Shown in pieces: positions 17,463 to 24,704 of a stretch of DNA of 35,929 bases; within the stretch, counting starts at the first letter, position 1; the number at the start of each line of letters is the position of its first letter. The notes under the pieces were generated by a model. The model did not search any database, was not told the origin of the DNA, and saw only the letters and a program-made list of their open reading frames with translations. The DNA is taken from the NCBI GenBank assembly GCA_030550015.1, contig JAUQQG010000038.1:1-35929 (forward strand), written 5' to 3'. The position numbers and the translations under genes were made by a program. The DNA comes from a bacterium. GTDB taxonomy: Bacteria > Sysuimicrobiota > Sysuimicrobiia > Sysuimicrobiales > Thermofontiviventaceae.

Positions 17463-17492
17463 TTTATACAGTGGAGGGGATGGGCTTGTCAA
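17463..17492 (-). promoter_or_regulatory. Distal promoter P1 of clpC
   Basis: On the minus strand a perfect TTGACA (17487-17492) and TATAAA (17463-17468) are 18 bp apart. The leader to the clpC ATG is about 180 nt and passes through the inverted repeat and P2. Confidence 0.82.
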
Positions 17493-17572
17493 GCCTTCGC
17501 TGGAGGGCAGGAGGGGGAATATTCTGACAAAACTTGACCTGCAAAGAACACCTCCGCTTTCAGGCGGGACCG

Positions 17573-17662
17573 CCAGCAAAGGTCTTTTGACTCTTGCTGG
17601 AGCCCTCTTGAGATAAAGGGCTCCAGCAAGATCTCAACAAAAGATTGCTGGGGGGAACTTAG
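17573..17662 (-). repeat. CTAAGT-box hairpin element at the greA stop codon (diverged copy)
   Basis: Read on the minus strand, the box CTAAGTTCCCC overlaps the greA TAA stop. It is followed by CCAGCAA (17645-17651), which can pair with TTGCTGG (17623-17629). The second arm also belongs to a 13-bp hairpin (17593-17605 with 17618-17630), and a further CCAGCAA/TTGCTGG pair lies at 17573-17579/17594-17600. Beyond it GGTCCCGCCTGAAA and CGGAG follow, matching the copy at 29718-29750. The stems use CAGCAA where the other copies use GGCAAAA, so pairing is kept although the sequence changed. No T-run follows. Confidence 0.6.
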
Positions 17663-18135
17663 TGGGTGATCCGGAGGATGGTATAACGCAATAGCCCAGC
17701 CGGAACCTGGATCTCCACCACTTCTCCCTGGCGGCGCCCGATTAATGCCCGGCCAACAGGGGACTCATTGGAAATCTTCGCGTTCGCGGGATCAGCCTCA
17801 AGGGAGCCAACGATTGTATAGGTGATCTCTTCCTTCGTCTCCTCGTCGCGAAGGGTCACCGAGGATCCCACAGTTACCCTTTCGGAGGAGATCTCCTGAC
17901 TATCGATCACCTTGGCGTTCCGGAGGAGCTGTTCTAGCGTCAGGATGCGTCCCTCGATGAAGGCCTGCTCATTTTTAGCATCCTCATACTCGGAGTTCTC
18001 CATGAGATCGCCGAACTCTTTGGATTGCTTGATGCGCTCAGCGACCTCCTTGCGCTTCACCCTCTTCAGGTACTCTAACTCCTCCTCGAGTTTGCGCAAA
18101 CCTTCTGGGGTTAGGATCGTCTCCTTCTCTTGCAT
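17659..18135 (-). CDS. greA: Transcription elongation factor GreA
   Basis: The 158-residue protein has the two-domain Gre architecture: an N-terminal coiled coil (about 5-75) with the acidic tip in [20 protein letters not shown], and a C-terminal FKBP-like domain with [21 protein letters not shown] and [21 protein letters not shown]. It rescues backtracked RNA polymerase by stimulating transcript cleavage in the secondary channel. Length is normal for GreA. The gene is monocistronic with a strong promoter (18219-18248), a hairpin in its leader and a complex hairpin region after the stop. Confidence 0.97.
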   Translation of the reverse strand: MQEKETILTPEGLRKLEEELEYLKRVKRKEVAERIKQSKEFGDLMENSEYEDAKNEQAFIEGRILTLEQLLRNAKVIDSQEISSERVTVGSSVTLRDEETKEEITYTIVGSLEADPANAKISNESPVGRALIGRRQGEVVEIQVPAGLLRYTILRITH

Positions 18136-18179
18136 CCCTGACCTTCTCCTTTCGAACGATGCTCTCCTGGAACGCGAAA

Positions 18180-18205
18180 GACTGAGGGGAAGTTTCCCCT
18201 CAGTC
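18180..18205 (-). promoter_or_regulatory. Hairpin in the greA leader, possible attenuator
   Basis: A perfect 12-bp stem (GACTGAGGGGAA with TTCCCCTCAGTC, 2-nt centre) lies between the greA promoter and start, beginning about 7 nt after the expected transcription start. On the minus strand only TTTCG follows, so it is a poor terminator on its own. It may instead stabilise or attenuate the transcript. Confidence 0.55.
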
Positions 18206-18218
18206 CGAGTACACGTAC

Positions 18219-18248
18219 ATTATAGGCCAAGCTGCACGCTCTCGTCAA
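18219..18248 (-). promoter_or_regulatory. Promoter of greA
   Basis: Minus-strand TTGACG (18243-18248) and TATAAT (18219-18224) with an 18-bp spacer. It is divergent from the promoter at 18365. The 316-bp gap between greA and the next gene holds only these promoters and hairpins. Confidence 0.85.
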
Positions 18249-18293
18249 GGACGGGATTCCTCCAGTTTCCGGAAACTCCGCGATACGCGGACG

Positions 18294-18313
18294 ATCGGTC
18301 GCTGACCGATTTT
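18294..18313 (+). terminator. Terminator-like hairpin between two divergent promoters
   Basis: Stem ATCGGTC/GACCGAT (18294-18300 with 18304-18310, 3-nt loop) followed by TTTT on the plus strand; a second small hairpin (TCCGCG-ATA-CGCGGA) lies just before it. No plus-strand gene lies directly upstream, so it may insulate the promoter at 18365 or be fortuitous. Confidence 0.35.
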
Positions 18314-18364
18314 AAAAAGCCTGCGAGAGCGAAGTTGGGAAATTGCGCTGGCTTGGTGTAGGGC

Positions 18365-18393
18365 TTGACGGTCCGGTGGAGACGTGGCATACG
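18365..18393 (+). promoter_or_regulatory. Promoter of the secreted repeat protein gene
   Basis: TTGACG at 18365-18370, 17-bp spacer, then CATACG at 18388-18393 preceded by TGG. The -10 is weak. The leader carries a perfect 9-bp hairpin (AACCAGTCT with AGACTGGTT, 18397-18419). Confidence 0.5.
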
Positions 18394-18451
18394 TGGAACC
18401 AGTCTAGAGGAGACTGGTTTGGGGTATTACATCCACAGGGAGGGAAAGGAC

Positions 18452-18922
18452 ATGTGGAGGAAGATGGTAGCGACGTTCCTGTTCGTCCTCATTGCTGGGG
18501 TGGCGCCTGGGATCGGAGGGCCGGCCACCGGGACGCCCGTAGAGGGACGCATCGCCGAGTGCGTGGCTGGATCAGACATAGACGATACACTCATCCAAGA
18601 CCTTCGATCCCAAGGATGGGGATACGGGGAGATCGCCATGATGTTCTACCTGGCCCAGGAATCTGCAAAAAGCACATCCCGCCAAAACATCAACGTCCAA
18701 AGTAGCGTAAAAAAGATTTTGGAAATGCGCTCCCAGGGCATGGGGTGGGGCCAGATCGCCCAAGAACTTGGGCTTCACCCCAGTACTCTCGGGAAGGCTC
18801 AAAGGGCACTCCGATCATGTGAACAAAAGGTGAAGAAGGCAGGCGTCACGAGCGGCCAATCGAAGCAGAAAGCAAACGCCCCGAAGGGGAATCAAGGACC
18901 ACCCAAGAAAAAGGGGAGGTAA
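18452..18922 (+). CDS. Secreted protein with two GWG-type helical repeats
   Basis: The 156-residue product has a signal peptide (MWRKMVATFLFVLIAGVAPG, cleavage probably near residue 22-30). Two related segments follow: RSQGWGYGEIAMMFYLAQES and RSQGMGWGQIAQELGLHPST. Both have the pattern RSQGxGxGxIA followed by a helix. The second looks like a small helix-turn-helix, odd for an exported protein; similar GWGxIAxxLG segments occur in uncharacterised secreted bacterial proteins as I recall. The tail is lysine-rich and disordered (SKQKANAPKGNQGPPKKKGR). The start at 18452 is set by AGGGAAAGGA and by the signal peptide. It has its own promoter and terminator. Function unknown; a basic tail could bind polyanions or the cell wall. 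Confidence 0.82.
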   Translation: MWRKMVATFLFVLIAGVAPGIGGPATGTPVEGRIAECVAGSDIDDTLIQDLRSQGWGYGEIAMMFYLAQESAKSTSRQNINVQSSVKKILEMRSQGMGWGQIAQELGLHPSTLGKAQRALRSCEQKVKKAGVTSGQSKQKANAPKGNQGPPKKKGR

Positions 18923-18935
18923 CCGTCATGGCTTG

Positions 18936-18970
18936 GAGGGGCACGGTGGTGCTGTGCCCCTCTTGTATTT
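18936..18970 (+). terminator. Intrinsic terminator after the secreted repeat protein gene
   Basis: A perfect 9-bp stem (GAGGGGCAC, 18936-18944, with GTGCCCCTC, 18954-18962) and 9-nt loop, followed by the T-rich TTGTATTTT. Confidence 0.8.
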
Positions 18971-19011
18971 TCTGGAGGAGGAGGGGAGGCCGTGTCTAAC
19001 TACTTGAGCGG

Positions 19012-19734
19012 ATGGACATGTGGTCCCGGGGAAAGACAACCATCGCTATTGGTACGCTCTTTCTCCTCGCCTCCCTCGCCTATGCCGCACCCGACCCCTT
19101 CCTCGAGGCACGCAGGCGCATGGTCGAAGAGCAAATCAAGGCAAGGGGGATCACCGATCCACGGGTCCTGCAGGCGATGCTCAAGGTCCCGCGGCACCTC
19201 TTCGTGGACCGGAAATACTGGCCAGAGGCCTACAACGACTACCCTCTCCCGATCGGCTACGGGCAGACGATCTCCCAACCCTACATCGTGGCCTTGATGA
19301 CGGAAAACCTCGCCCTCCGCCCCGGCGACCGCGTCCTGGAAATCGGCACAGGATCCGGTTACCAGGCGGCGATCCTCGCCGAGCTCACGGACAAAGTCTA
19401 CACAATTGAGATCATCCCGCCCCTTGCGCAGGCTGCCCAAAAACGCCTCCAACAACTGGGATACACTCAGGTCCAGGTCAAGATCGGCGATGGTTACCTG
19501 GGCTGGCCCGAGCACCAGCCCTTCGATGCCATCATCGTGACCGCGGCTCCCGATCACGTCCCACCTCCCCTGATCCGCCAGCTCAAGGAGAAAGGGCGCA
19601 TGGTCATCCCTGTGGGGCCTCCAGGTCTTGTCCAGACCCTCTGGAAGATCAGCAAGGTCCGTGGAGAGCTCCAGTTCACCAACCTCGGCCAGGTCCTGTT
19701 CGTCCCACTGGTAAGGCAGTGGCGTGGGAAGTGA
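19012..19734 (+). CDS. pcm: Exported protein-L-isoaspartate O-methyltransferase
   Basis: The 240-residue protein repairs isoaspartyl residues using S-adenosylmethionine. The PCMT motifs are intact: GYGQTISQPYIVALMTE (substrate/SAM pocket), VLEIGTGSGYQAAILAEL (SAM motif I), VKIGDGYLGW and FDAIIVTAAPDHVPPPL. The N-terminus TTIAIGTLFLLASLAYAAPDP is a signal peptide, so the enzyme appears to act outside the cytoplasm, where the supply of SAM is a puzzle; an uncleaved anchor with the domain facing inward is an alternative. ATG 19012 is the only start available, because an in-frame TAA lies just upstream. A stronger ribosome site upstream leads to GTG 18992 in the wrong frame. Its 3' end overlaps the convergent gene by 59 bp. 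Confidence 0.93.
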   Translation: MDMWSRGKTTIAIGTLFLLASLAYAAPDPFLEARRRMVEEQIKARGITDPRVLQAMLKVPRHLFVDRKYWPEAYNDYPLPIGYGQTISQPYIVALMTENLALRPGDRVLEIGTGSGYQAAILAELTDKVYTIEIIPPLAQAAQKRLQQLGYTQVQVKIGDGYLGWPEHQPFDAIIVTAAPDHVPPPLIRQLKEKGRMVIPVGPPGLVQTLWKISKVRGELQFTNLGQVLFVPLVRQWRGK

Positions 19735-22066
19735 CCAAAAGCCAAGCCATCAGATAGGCCCCAGCACCCATCCAAAGGATCGCTGTGAACCCTGCGGAGA
19801 GGGCGAGGAGGGCGGCGAGGAAAGCGCTCACCACCGACGAGCACCCGTTGATTGCCCAGGCCCATGGGACCAACGACGGAGTACGCGCGCCGATCCGCCG
19901 CACGAGGGTGGCGAAGGGGAGTCCCATGAGAAACCCGGTAGGGAATAAAGAGGCCACGGCAAGGGCCACACGGAAGGACAAGGGCTCCCCAAGGGTGACC
20001 AAGAGAAGGCGCGGGAGGAACGCCGCTGTACCAGCTACGGCGATCACCACGAGCACTAAGGGTATCGGCCACCAGCGCTCGAGGCGCGGGGAAGAGAGGC
20101 TCCCAAACCCGGAAGCGACGAGCAGCGTTCCTGTAACCAGGGCCATGGAATAGGTCGGTGCGCCGAGGTAGAGGATGAGGCGTTGGATCAAAGGGATTTC
20201 CACAAACAGGAAACCGATCCCCAGGAGGAAGAAGGTGGACCCGACAGGAACACGCCCGGCATAGGCACGTTGTTCCCGAGATCCCCAAAACGGCAGGAGG
20301 ATCAAAGCCAAAGAGGCGAGGATGGCAATACCCAGGAGCGCCACGAGGATCAGGTATCCCCCACCTCCAAACGGCTGCCACGTTCGCCCCCAGAGGGCTA
20401 AGACCTGGGGCACCTGCTGCCAGCGGAAGAAGTGGAAGAAGAACGGGCGATCATCGGAGGGGGCGCGCACATCGAACGGGTAGTGGCGGAGGAACTGCCC
20501 CCGCTGCTGCCCGAGGACAGAGCGAAACGTCTTATAATACTCGTTCCCCGGCAGACGGTAGTAGCGGTTGGTCTCCTCTGGGAGGATCCCAGGAAGATAC
20601 ACGAGATCTAGCCTCCGGGAGGCTGCGAATGCCCGGATCACCTTGATCTCCTGCCGTGTTAGTTCCCCGTGCTTTACCAGGATCGTGGCAGTGTTCATCG
20701 AGCGGAGGGCGGCGAGGTGGCGCTCGGGATGAGGCACTCCCAACCTCACCAGCGCCTCTACCGCTATCGTCCACGCACGCAGTTCCTCGCTTGGAGGAAG
20801 CTGCAACCACCTGGTGATGACGAGGAAACCCCCTGGGGCGAGGCGGTTGTAGTAGTCTTGGAATGCCTCCACGGTGTACGAGTAGCTCTCCACAAGGGAG
20901 GTAGCGCCGGAGGCGATCACCTGGAATCCCTCAGAGAGGGAAAGCTGGATCACATCGAAGTTCAAGGAAGTCCTCCGGACGAAGGTACGCACATGCTCTA
21001 TCACAACCTCCACCCTGGGATCCTGGAGGATCCCTCCCCCGAACTCCCAGACGGCCCGGGCGACGTGCGCGTCAGGCTCTACGGCCATGACCTTCCTGGC
21101 ACCGTGGTGCAGCGCCGAAAGCACTTCAAGCCCTCCCCCCATGTTCAGCACGAGGATGCGGCCACGTCGGAGGCGGTAGACAACGCTGGAGGGGAGGTAC
21201 TCGGTGAACTCCGCCGCTTTAAGCCCCGACCGCACGATCCCCATAAGGTTCTCCCCGTCGAGGGTCACGCCAATCTGCGGTGGGGGTCCAGGTGCAAAGA
21301 GATAGCTAAGCCCTGGGGCATAGCGGATGACAGGGCTCTCCACAACATCCACACGCCCCAGAACGCTCCACCCCGTCCATACCTTCCTCGCACCTGGGAC
21401 CTGTAGGGCTTGGCTCAAGGCCTTGTAAGGAGAGAGCTTCACCTCCCACCCTGCAATAGGGCGCACCAACAGGAGGAGCGCCACAACGACCGCGCCCGCC
21501 CCGGACCATCGTCTCAGGGACTTCCGCGCGAAGAGAGGAGCTGCTACCGACCCTATCACCCCCGCCAGGGCGAGGGCACCCCCTCCTCCTATGGAGCCTA
21601 CGAGAGGGACAGCCAGGAGGGCCCCAATCCCTGACCCGGCCAAGGAGCTTCCATAAAGAAGGCCAGCCCGCACGGGATCCCCTGCAAGGAGGGCTCCAGT
21701 ACAGAGCCCGCTCGCAAAGAACGGGAAGACCAGGACAAGGAACTGCGCCGCTAGAAAGAAGACCTGCACGGGCTCAACGGCGATGCGGTAGGCATCGAAG
21801 GGGATGACATTCAAGGCAAGGGCTGCGAGGAAGGTGAAGGGACCAAACAGCAAAGCGCTCCAGTACGCCACCAGATTTGGGTCCTCTCGCAGCGCCGGGA
21901 GCATGGCCAGGGCCGTGCCGCTGGCCCCGAAGCCTAAGAGGGCGAGGCCAACAGCCATGAAGGCGAAGTGGTACCAGAATACCAAGCTGAACAGGCGCGT
22001 CAGCGTGATCTCGAGGAGGAGCGTGGCCGCGGAGATCACGAAGATCCCAGCCATCCTGGCGACCAT
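19676..22066 (-). CDS. Polytopic membrane protein with spermidine-synthase-like methyltransferase domain
   Basis: The 796-residue protein has three parts: an N-terminal block of about seven to eight membrane helices (1-270), a soluble Rossmann domain (about 290-590), and a C-terminal block of about six helices. The soluble part has VLNMGGGLEVLSALHHGARK and VEPDAHVARAVWEFG, the SAM-like nucleotide-binding signature of spermidine synthases. It also has FDVIQLSLSEGF and GGFLVITRWL. True SpeE has GGGDG; here the Asp is missing (GGGLE), so polyamine synthesis is doubtful. This fused architecture is widespread in bacteria and usually annotated as spermidine synthase without proof. ATG 22066 follows the upstream stop by two bases (TAAAGATG), replacing a long unsupported extension. 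Operon with the 4-TM protein and transglycosylase. Confidence 0.88.
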   Translation of the reverse strand: MVARMAGIFVISAATLLLEITLTRLFSLVFWYHFAFMAVGLALLGFGASGTALAMLPALREDPNLVAYWSALLFGPFTFLAALALNVIPFDAYRIAVEPVQVFFLAAQFLVLVFPFFASGLCTGALLAGDPVRAGLLYGSSLAGSGIGALLAVPLVGSIGGGGALALAGVIGSVAAPLFARKSLRRWSGAGAVVVALLLLVRPIAGWEVKLSPYKALSQALQVPGARKVWTGWSVLGRVDVVESPVIRYAPGLSYLFAPGPPPQIGVTLDGENLMGIVRSGLKAAEFTEYLPSSVVYRLRRGRILVLNMGGGLEVLSALHHGARKVMAVEPDAHVARAVWEFGGGILQDPRVEVVIEHVRTFVRRTSLNFDVIQLSLSEGFQVIASGATSLVESYSYTVEAFQDYYNRLAPGGFLVITRWLQLPPSEELRAWTIAVEALVRLGVPHPERHLAALRSMNTATILVKHGELTRQEIKVIRAFAASRRLDLVYLPGILPEETNRYYRLPGNEYYKTFRSVLGQQRGQFLRHYPFDVRAPSDDRPFFFHFFRWQQVPQVLALWGRTWQPFGGGGYLILVALLGIAILASLALILLPFWGSREQRAYAGRVPVGSTFFLLGIGFLFVEIPLIQRLILYLGAPTYSMALVTGTLLVASGFGSLSSPRLERWWPIPLVLVVIAVAGTAAFLPRLLLVTLGEPLSFRVALAVASLFPTGFLMGLPFATLVRRIGARTPSLVPWAWAINGCSSVVSAFLAALLALSAGFTAILWMGAGAYLMAWLLVTSHATALPVGRTGPGRGW

Positions 22067-22068
22067 CT

Positions 22069-22485
22069 TTATCTTCCCCAGAGACCCGTGGTATACGCCC
22101 TGGCAATGAGTCCAGCGAGAAAGAGGCAGAGAAGAGCCATCACCAGGGGTTCCCTGAAGCCCCCTCCCTGCCTGGAAACCCAGGCCCTCAGCCTGCCCCC
22201 AGGCTTGAGGCCATACTGGGAGACGACGGTGAGGAGGACGAGGAAACCGTAGAGGTAGTGAAGAGAGGTCTTCGGCCGCAGCCCGTTCACCCAGAGAATC
22301 CCACCAGTCACAATCTGGAGGACCATTGCGGCCTGGGCAACTGCAAGAAGGGCCCAAAAGACTGGCCCAAGCGTATTCCGGCCCCTGCGATGGGCTGCGT
22401 ACGCCCATACCGAGCAGATAAAGTTAATGGCGATAGCCACCCCAACTAGCCAGAATATCCTGTGCGTTTCAAGGAGCATTTGCAT
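22069..22485 (-). CDS. Four-helix membrane protein with HYLYG motif
   Basis: The 138-residue protein has four hydrophobic segments (about 10-30, 43-63, 78-93, 113-131). A His in the first loop (LETHRIFW) and the motif SLHYLYGFL before helix 3 could bind haem or a quinone, but nothing proves this. It resembles a class of small uncharacterised membrane proteins with a conserved LHYxYG. ATG 22485 has AGGTGA nine bases upstream; a second ATG two codons later is possible. It follows the transglycosylase by 24 bp and is coupled to the spermidine-synthase-like gene. Confidence 0.8.
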   Translation of the reverse strand: MQMLLETHRIFWLVGVAIAINFICSVWAYAAHRRGRNTLGPVFWALLAVAQAAMVLQIVTGGILWVNGLRPKTSLHYLYGFLVLLTVVSQYGLKPGGRLRAWVSRQGGGFREPLVMALLCLFLAGLIARAYTTGLWGR

Positions 22486-22509
22486 ATCACTGAGTCACCT
22501 GTCACCCAG

Positions 22510-24702
22510 TCACCTCTTCCCCTCCAATGGCCAGAGGGCTTGATAGATCCCGTAGCTCTGCAGGACCCGCTTGAGGTATTCCCTCGTCTCCCTATAGGGG
22601 ATGGTCTCGACGAACCAATTGAAATTCCTCATTTCGGATTGCGGATTTCGGAATGCAGATTTGAGACCTTCAACATTCGAAATCCGAAATCCCAAATCCG
22701 AAATCGCCAATTGATCACGCCACTGGGAGACCGCACCAGGACCGGCGTTGTAACCGGCGATGGCAAGCGCCACATTCCCATCGAAGCGCTTGAGGAGATG
22801 TCCCAGGTATGCTGTCCCGAGAAGGATGTTGGTCTCTGGATCGGTCAAATCCATTTGGGAACGCGGTTTTTGAAAATCCGAAATTTGTTTTGCTATGCGT
22901 TCCCCAGTGGACGGCATGACCTGCATGAGCCCCCTAGCCCCTGCTGGGGAGATCGCCTGGGGATTGAACCGGCTCTCCTCCCGGATGACGGCGAGCACGA
23001 GAAGAGGGTCAAGGCCAAACCTGTTGGCGGCTTCCCTCACGTGATCCCAGAACCCCAAGGGGTAGGCGAGCTCCCAGAGATCCCGTCCAGGCTGGACTCC
23101 TTTCTCCCAGGACCAGTCCAGCATCTCCTCCACGAGAGCGATCCCCGCATGGTACTCCCCAAGGTCCTGGAGGATCCTCGCCAGCAGGGTACGCTCGGCG
23201 AGGCCCAGTTGCGTGGATTCGGCAACCTCCCTTGCCTCTGAAATCGCCTCCTGAACAAGGCCAAGTTCGGTGAGCGCAACGACCCTCCCCAGAGCGCGGG
23301 AATCCCTGCGAAGAAGGAGATTATCCCCTTTTTGCGGGAACTGGATTAGAGGAAGCCCCAAGAGGAACCGCGCCTGCTGGCCATAGTAAGTGAGGGGGTA
23401 GGTGGTAGCCAAGTATTCCAGGCGCTCCCGGGCTTGCCGGGAAGCGCCCCGGCGGCCTTCTAGGTACGCAACCCAGAAGAGCGCGCGGGAGGCGTGTGCA
23501 GGAGGAGAGAGGCTAGCGAGCTTGAGGAAGAACCCTTCTGCTTCACGATCCCTCCCCCGCCCAACCCGGAGCCAGCCCCTCCGCCACAAGCCTTCCCATT
23601 GCAACGCCCCTGTGAATTGCCTGGTGACCTGTTCCAACGCTCGATCCGCCTCCCTCCAGCGACCCGCGCTCAGCTCCAGACTCGCGAGCTGGAGCAAGGC
23701 CCGGCCTGCCCACGTGCCAGCCGAAGACCTCTGAGCCAGGGAGCGGAATACCCTCCTCGCCGCACGCTCCTGGCCAGCCCTGAGGAGGGCAACTCCCTGC
23801 CAGTACCTGCTCGCGTCCCTCCACCTCCCCTGGATCGCTGCCCCTCTGGCGAACGCCCTGGCAGCTCCCTGCAGGTCTCCAAGGGAGAGACGCACTTGGC
23901 CCAGCCGGTAGAGGGATTCGGAGAGAACGGAAAGAGGGGGGCTAGAGTCGAGCACAGCCAGGAATGCCTTCTCTGACATCCTGAGTGCGCCCCTGCGCAG
24001 AAAGCCTATCGCCCGCAGGAACCGGACCTCGGCAGGGATTGTGGCGCGGAGGCCAGTCCTTGCTTCCAGGGCACGGACTCGTTCCCCTGCCAGGAACTCG
24101 AAGGGGCTCCCCGGGAACGCCCTCCACACATACACATAAGCACCGAGTGCCTCTTGAGGCTGTCCGAGTGCTTCGTACGCCTGCCCGAGGAGGAACAAGA
24201 CCCTGTCCTTTGAACCTTCTCCTGCCTGAAGTGCCCTCTTAAGACTTGTAACGGCATTCCCCGGCTCTCCAGCCCGAAGGAACGCCTCCCCCTGCTGAAG
24301 GAGTGCCCTGGCGATGATCCTCTTGCACGGAGAGGTCGCAATCACCGTGTGGTATCGTTGGATCGCCTCCGCGAAGTTTCCCTGGGCTATCCAGGCCTCT
24401 CCCTCGTAGAATCTGGCCAGGTCTCCTAACGAGGAATGAAGGCGAGCGGCTGTGGCAAGCGCCTTCGTGGCCTCCGCAGGATGCCCGCGCTGAAGGAACG
24501 CATATCCTAGGAGCAGGGCCGCCCGGCCGTCCCTGTCCGCAACAGGTTGGAGCAGGGCGATGACCTCCTCCCAATGCCCCTGCCGGGCTTCCCGCGCAGC
24601 CTGGACGAGGAGAGGCGGGGTGGCACCTGGAACTGGCTGGACCAGGGCGAGGACCGTCGCTACCACAGCAAGTTGGATGCGAGCCCATCTCCTCGAAGGC
24701 AT
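22510..24702 (-). CDS. Slt-type soluble lytic transglycosylase with TPR-like superhelix and two repeat insertions
   Basis: The 730-residue periplasmic enzyme cleaves peptidoglycan to 1,6-anhydro-muropeptides. A signal peptide (RRWARIQLAVVATVLALV) is followed by about 500 residues of alpha-helical TPR-like repeats and a C-terminal SLT domain. That domain contains AVIREESRFNP (catalytic Glu576), ARGLMQVMPSTG, DPETNILLG, YNAGPGAV and ETIPYRETREYLKRVL. Two stretches interrupt the usual domain. Residues 606-617 lie between the lysozyme-like helices, and residues 666-692 lie just before the ETIPYRETR motif; both are encoded by a palindromic DNA repeat and kept in frame. They fall in loops, so the enzyme may still work. 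ATG 24702 follows the upstream stop by two bases. It heads a three-gene envelope operon. Confidence 0.94.
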   Translation of the reverse strand: MPSRRWARIQLAVVATVLALVQPVPGATPPLLVQAAREARQGHWEEVIALLQPVADRDGRAALLLGYAFLQRGHPAEATKALATAARLHSSLGDLARFYEGEAWIAQGNFAEAIQRYHTVIATSPCKRIIARALLQQGEAFLRAGEPGNAVTSLKRALQAGEGSKDRVLFLLGQAYEALGQPQEALGAYVYVWRAFPGSPFEFLAGERVRALEARTGLRATIPAEVRFLRAIGFLRRGALRMSEKAFLAVLDSSPPLSVLSESLYRLGQVRLSLGDLQGAARAFARGAAIQGRWRDASRYWQGVALLRAGQERAARRVFRSLAQRSSAGTWAGRALLQLASLELSAGRWREADRALEQVTRQFTGALQWEGLWRRGWLRVGRGRDREAEGFFLKLASLSPPAHASRALFWVAYLEGRRGASRQARERLEYLATTYPLTYYGQQARFLLGLPLIQFPQKGDNLLLRRDSRALGRVVALTELGLVQEAISEAREVAESTQLGLAERTLLARILQDLGEYHAGIALVEEMLDWSWEKGVQPGRDLWELAYPLGFWDHVREAANRFGLDPLLVLAVIREESRFNPQAISPAGARGLMQVMPSTGERIAKQISDFQKPRSQMDLTDPETNILLGTAYLGHLLKRFDGNVALAIAGYNAGPGAVSQWRDQLAISDLGFRISNVEGLKSAFRNPQSEMRNFNWFVETIPYRETREYLKRVLQSYGIYQALWPLEGKR
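22631..22704. repeat. 74-bp palindromic repeat inserted in frame in the transglycosylase gene
   Basis: Left arm ATTTCGGATTGCGGATTTCG and the complement of the right arm, ATTTCGGATTTGGGATTTCG, form an imperfect inverted repeat with an 18-nt centre. It exactly accounts for the extra peptide ISDLGFRIS...RNPQSEMR. AT-rich compared with the surrounding gene. Confidence 0.85.
22852..22887. repeat. Partial second copy of the same repeat in the transglycosylase gene
   Basis: On the minus strand AATTTCGGATTTTC, one arm of the palindrome at 22631-22704, encodes QISDFQKPRSQM between ERIAK and DLTDPETN, where homologues have a short loop. It is a half-element, again in frame. Confidence 0.6.
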
Positions 24703-24704
24703 AT

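Noticed and set aside
15728..17527. A 599-codon open frame on the plus strand opposite clpC
   Set aside because: It is antisense to a highly conserved gene over its whole length, shows no motif, and is expected from GC-rich third positions.
18992..19297. GTG with a very strong upstream Shine-Dalgarno just before pcm
   Set aside because: The frame it opens is a shadow of pcm with no homology; I kept ATG 19012 for pcm and only note the odd placement of the ribosome site.
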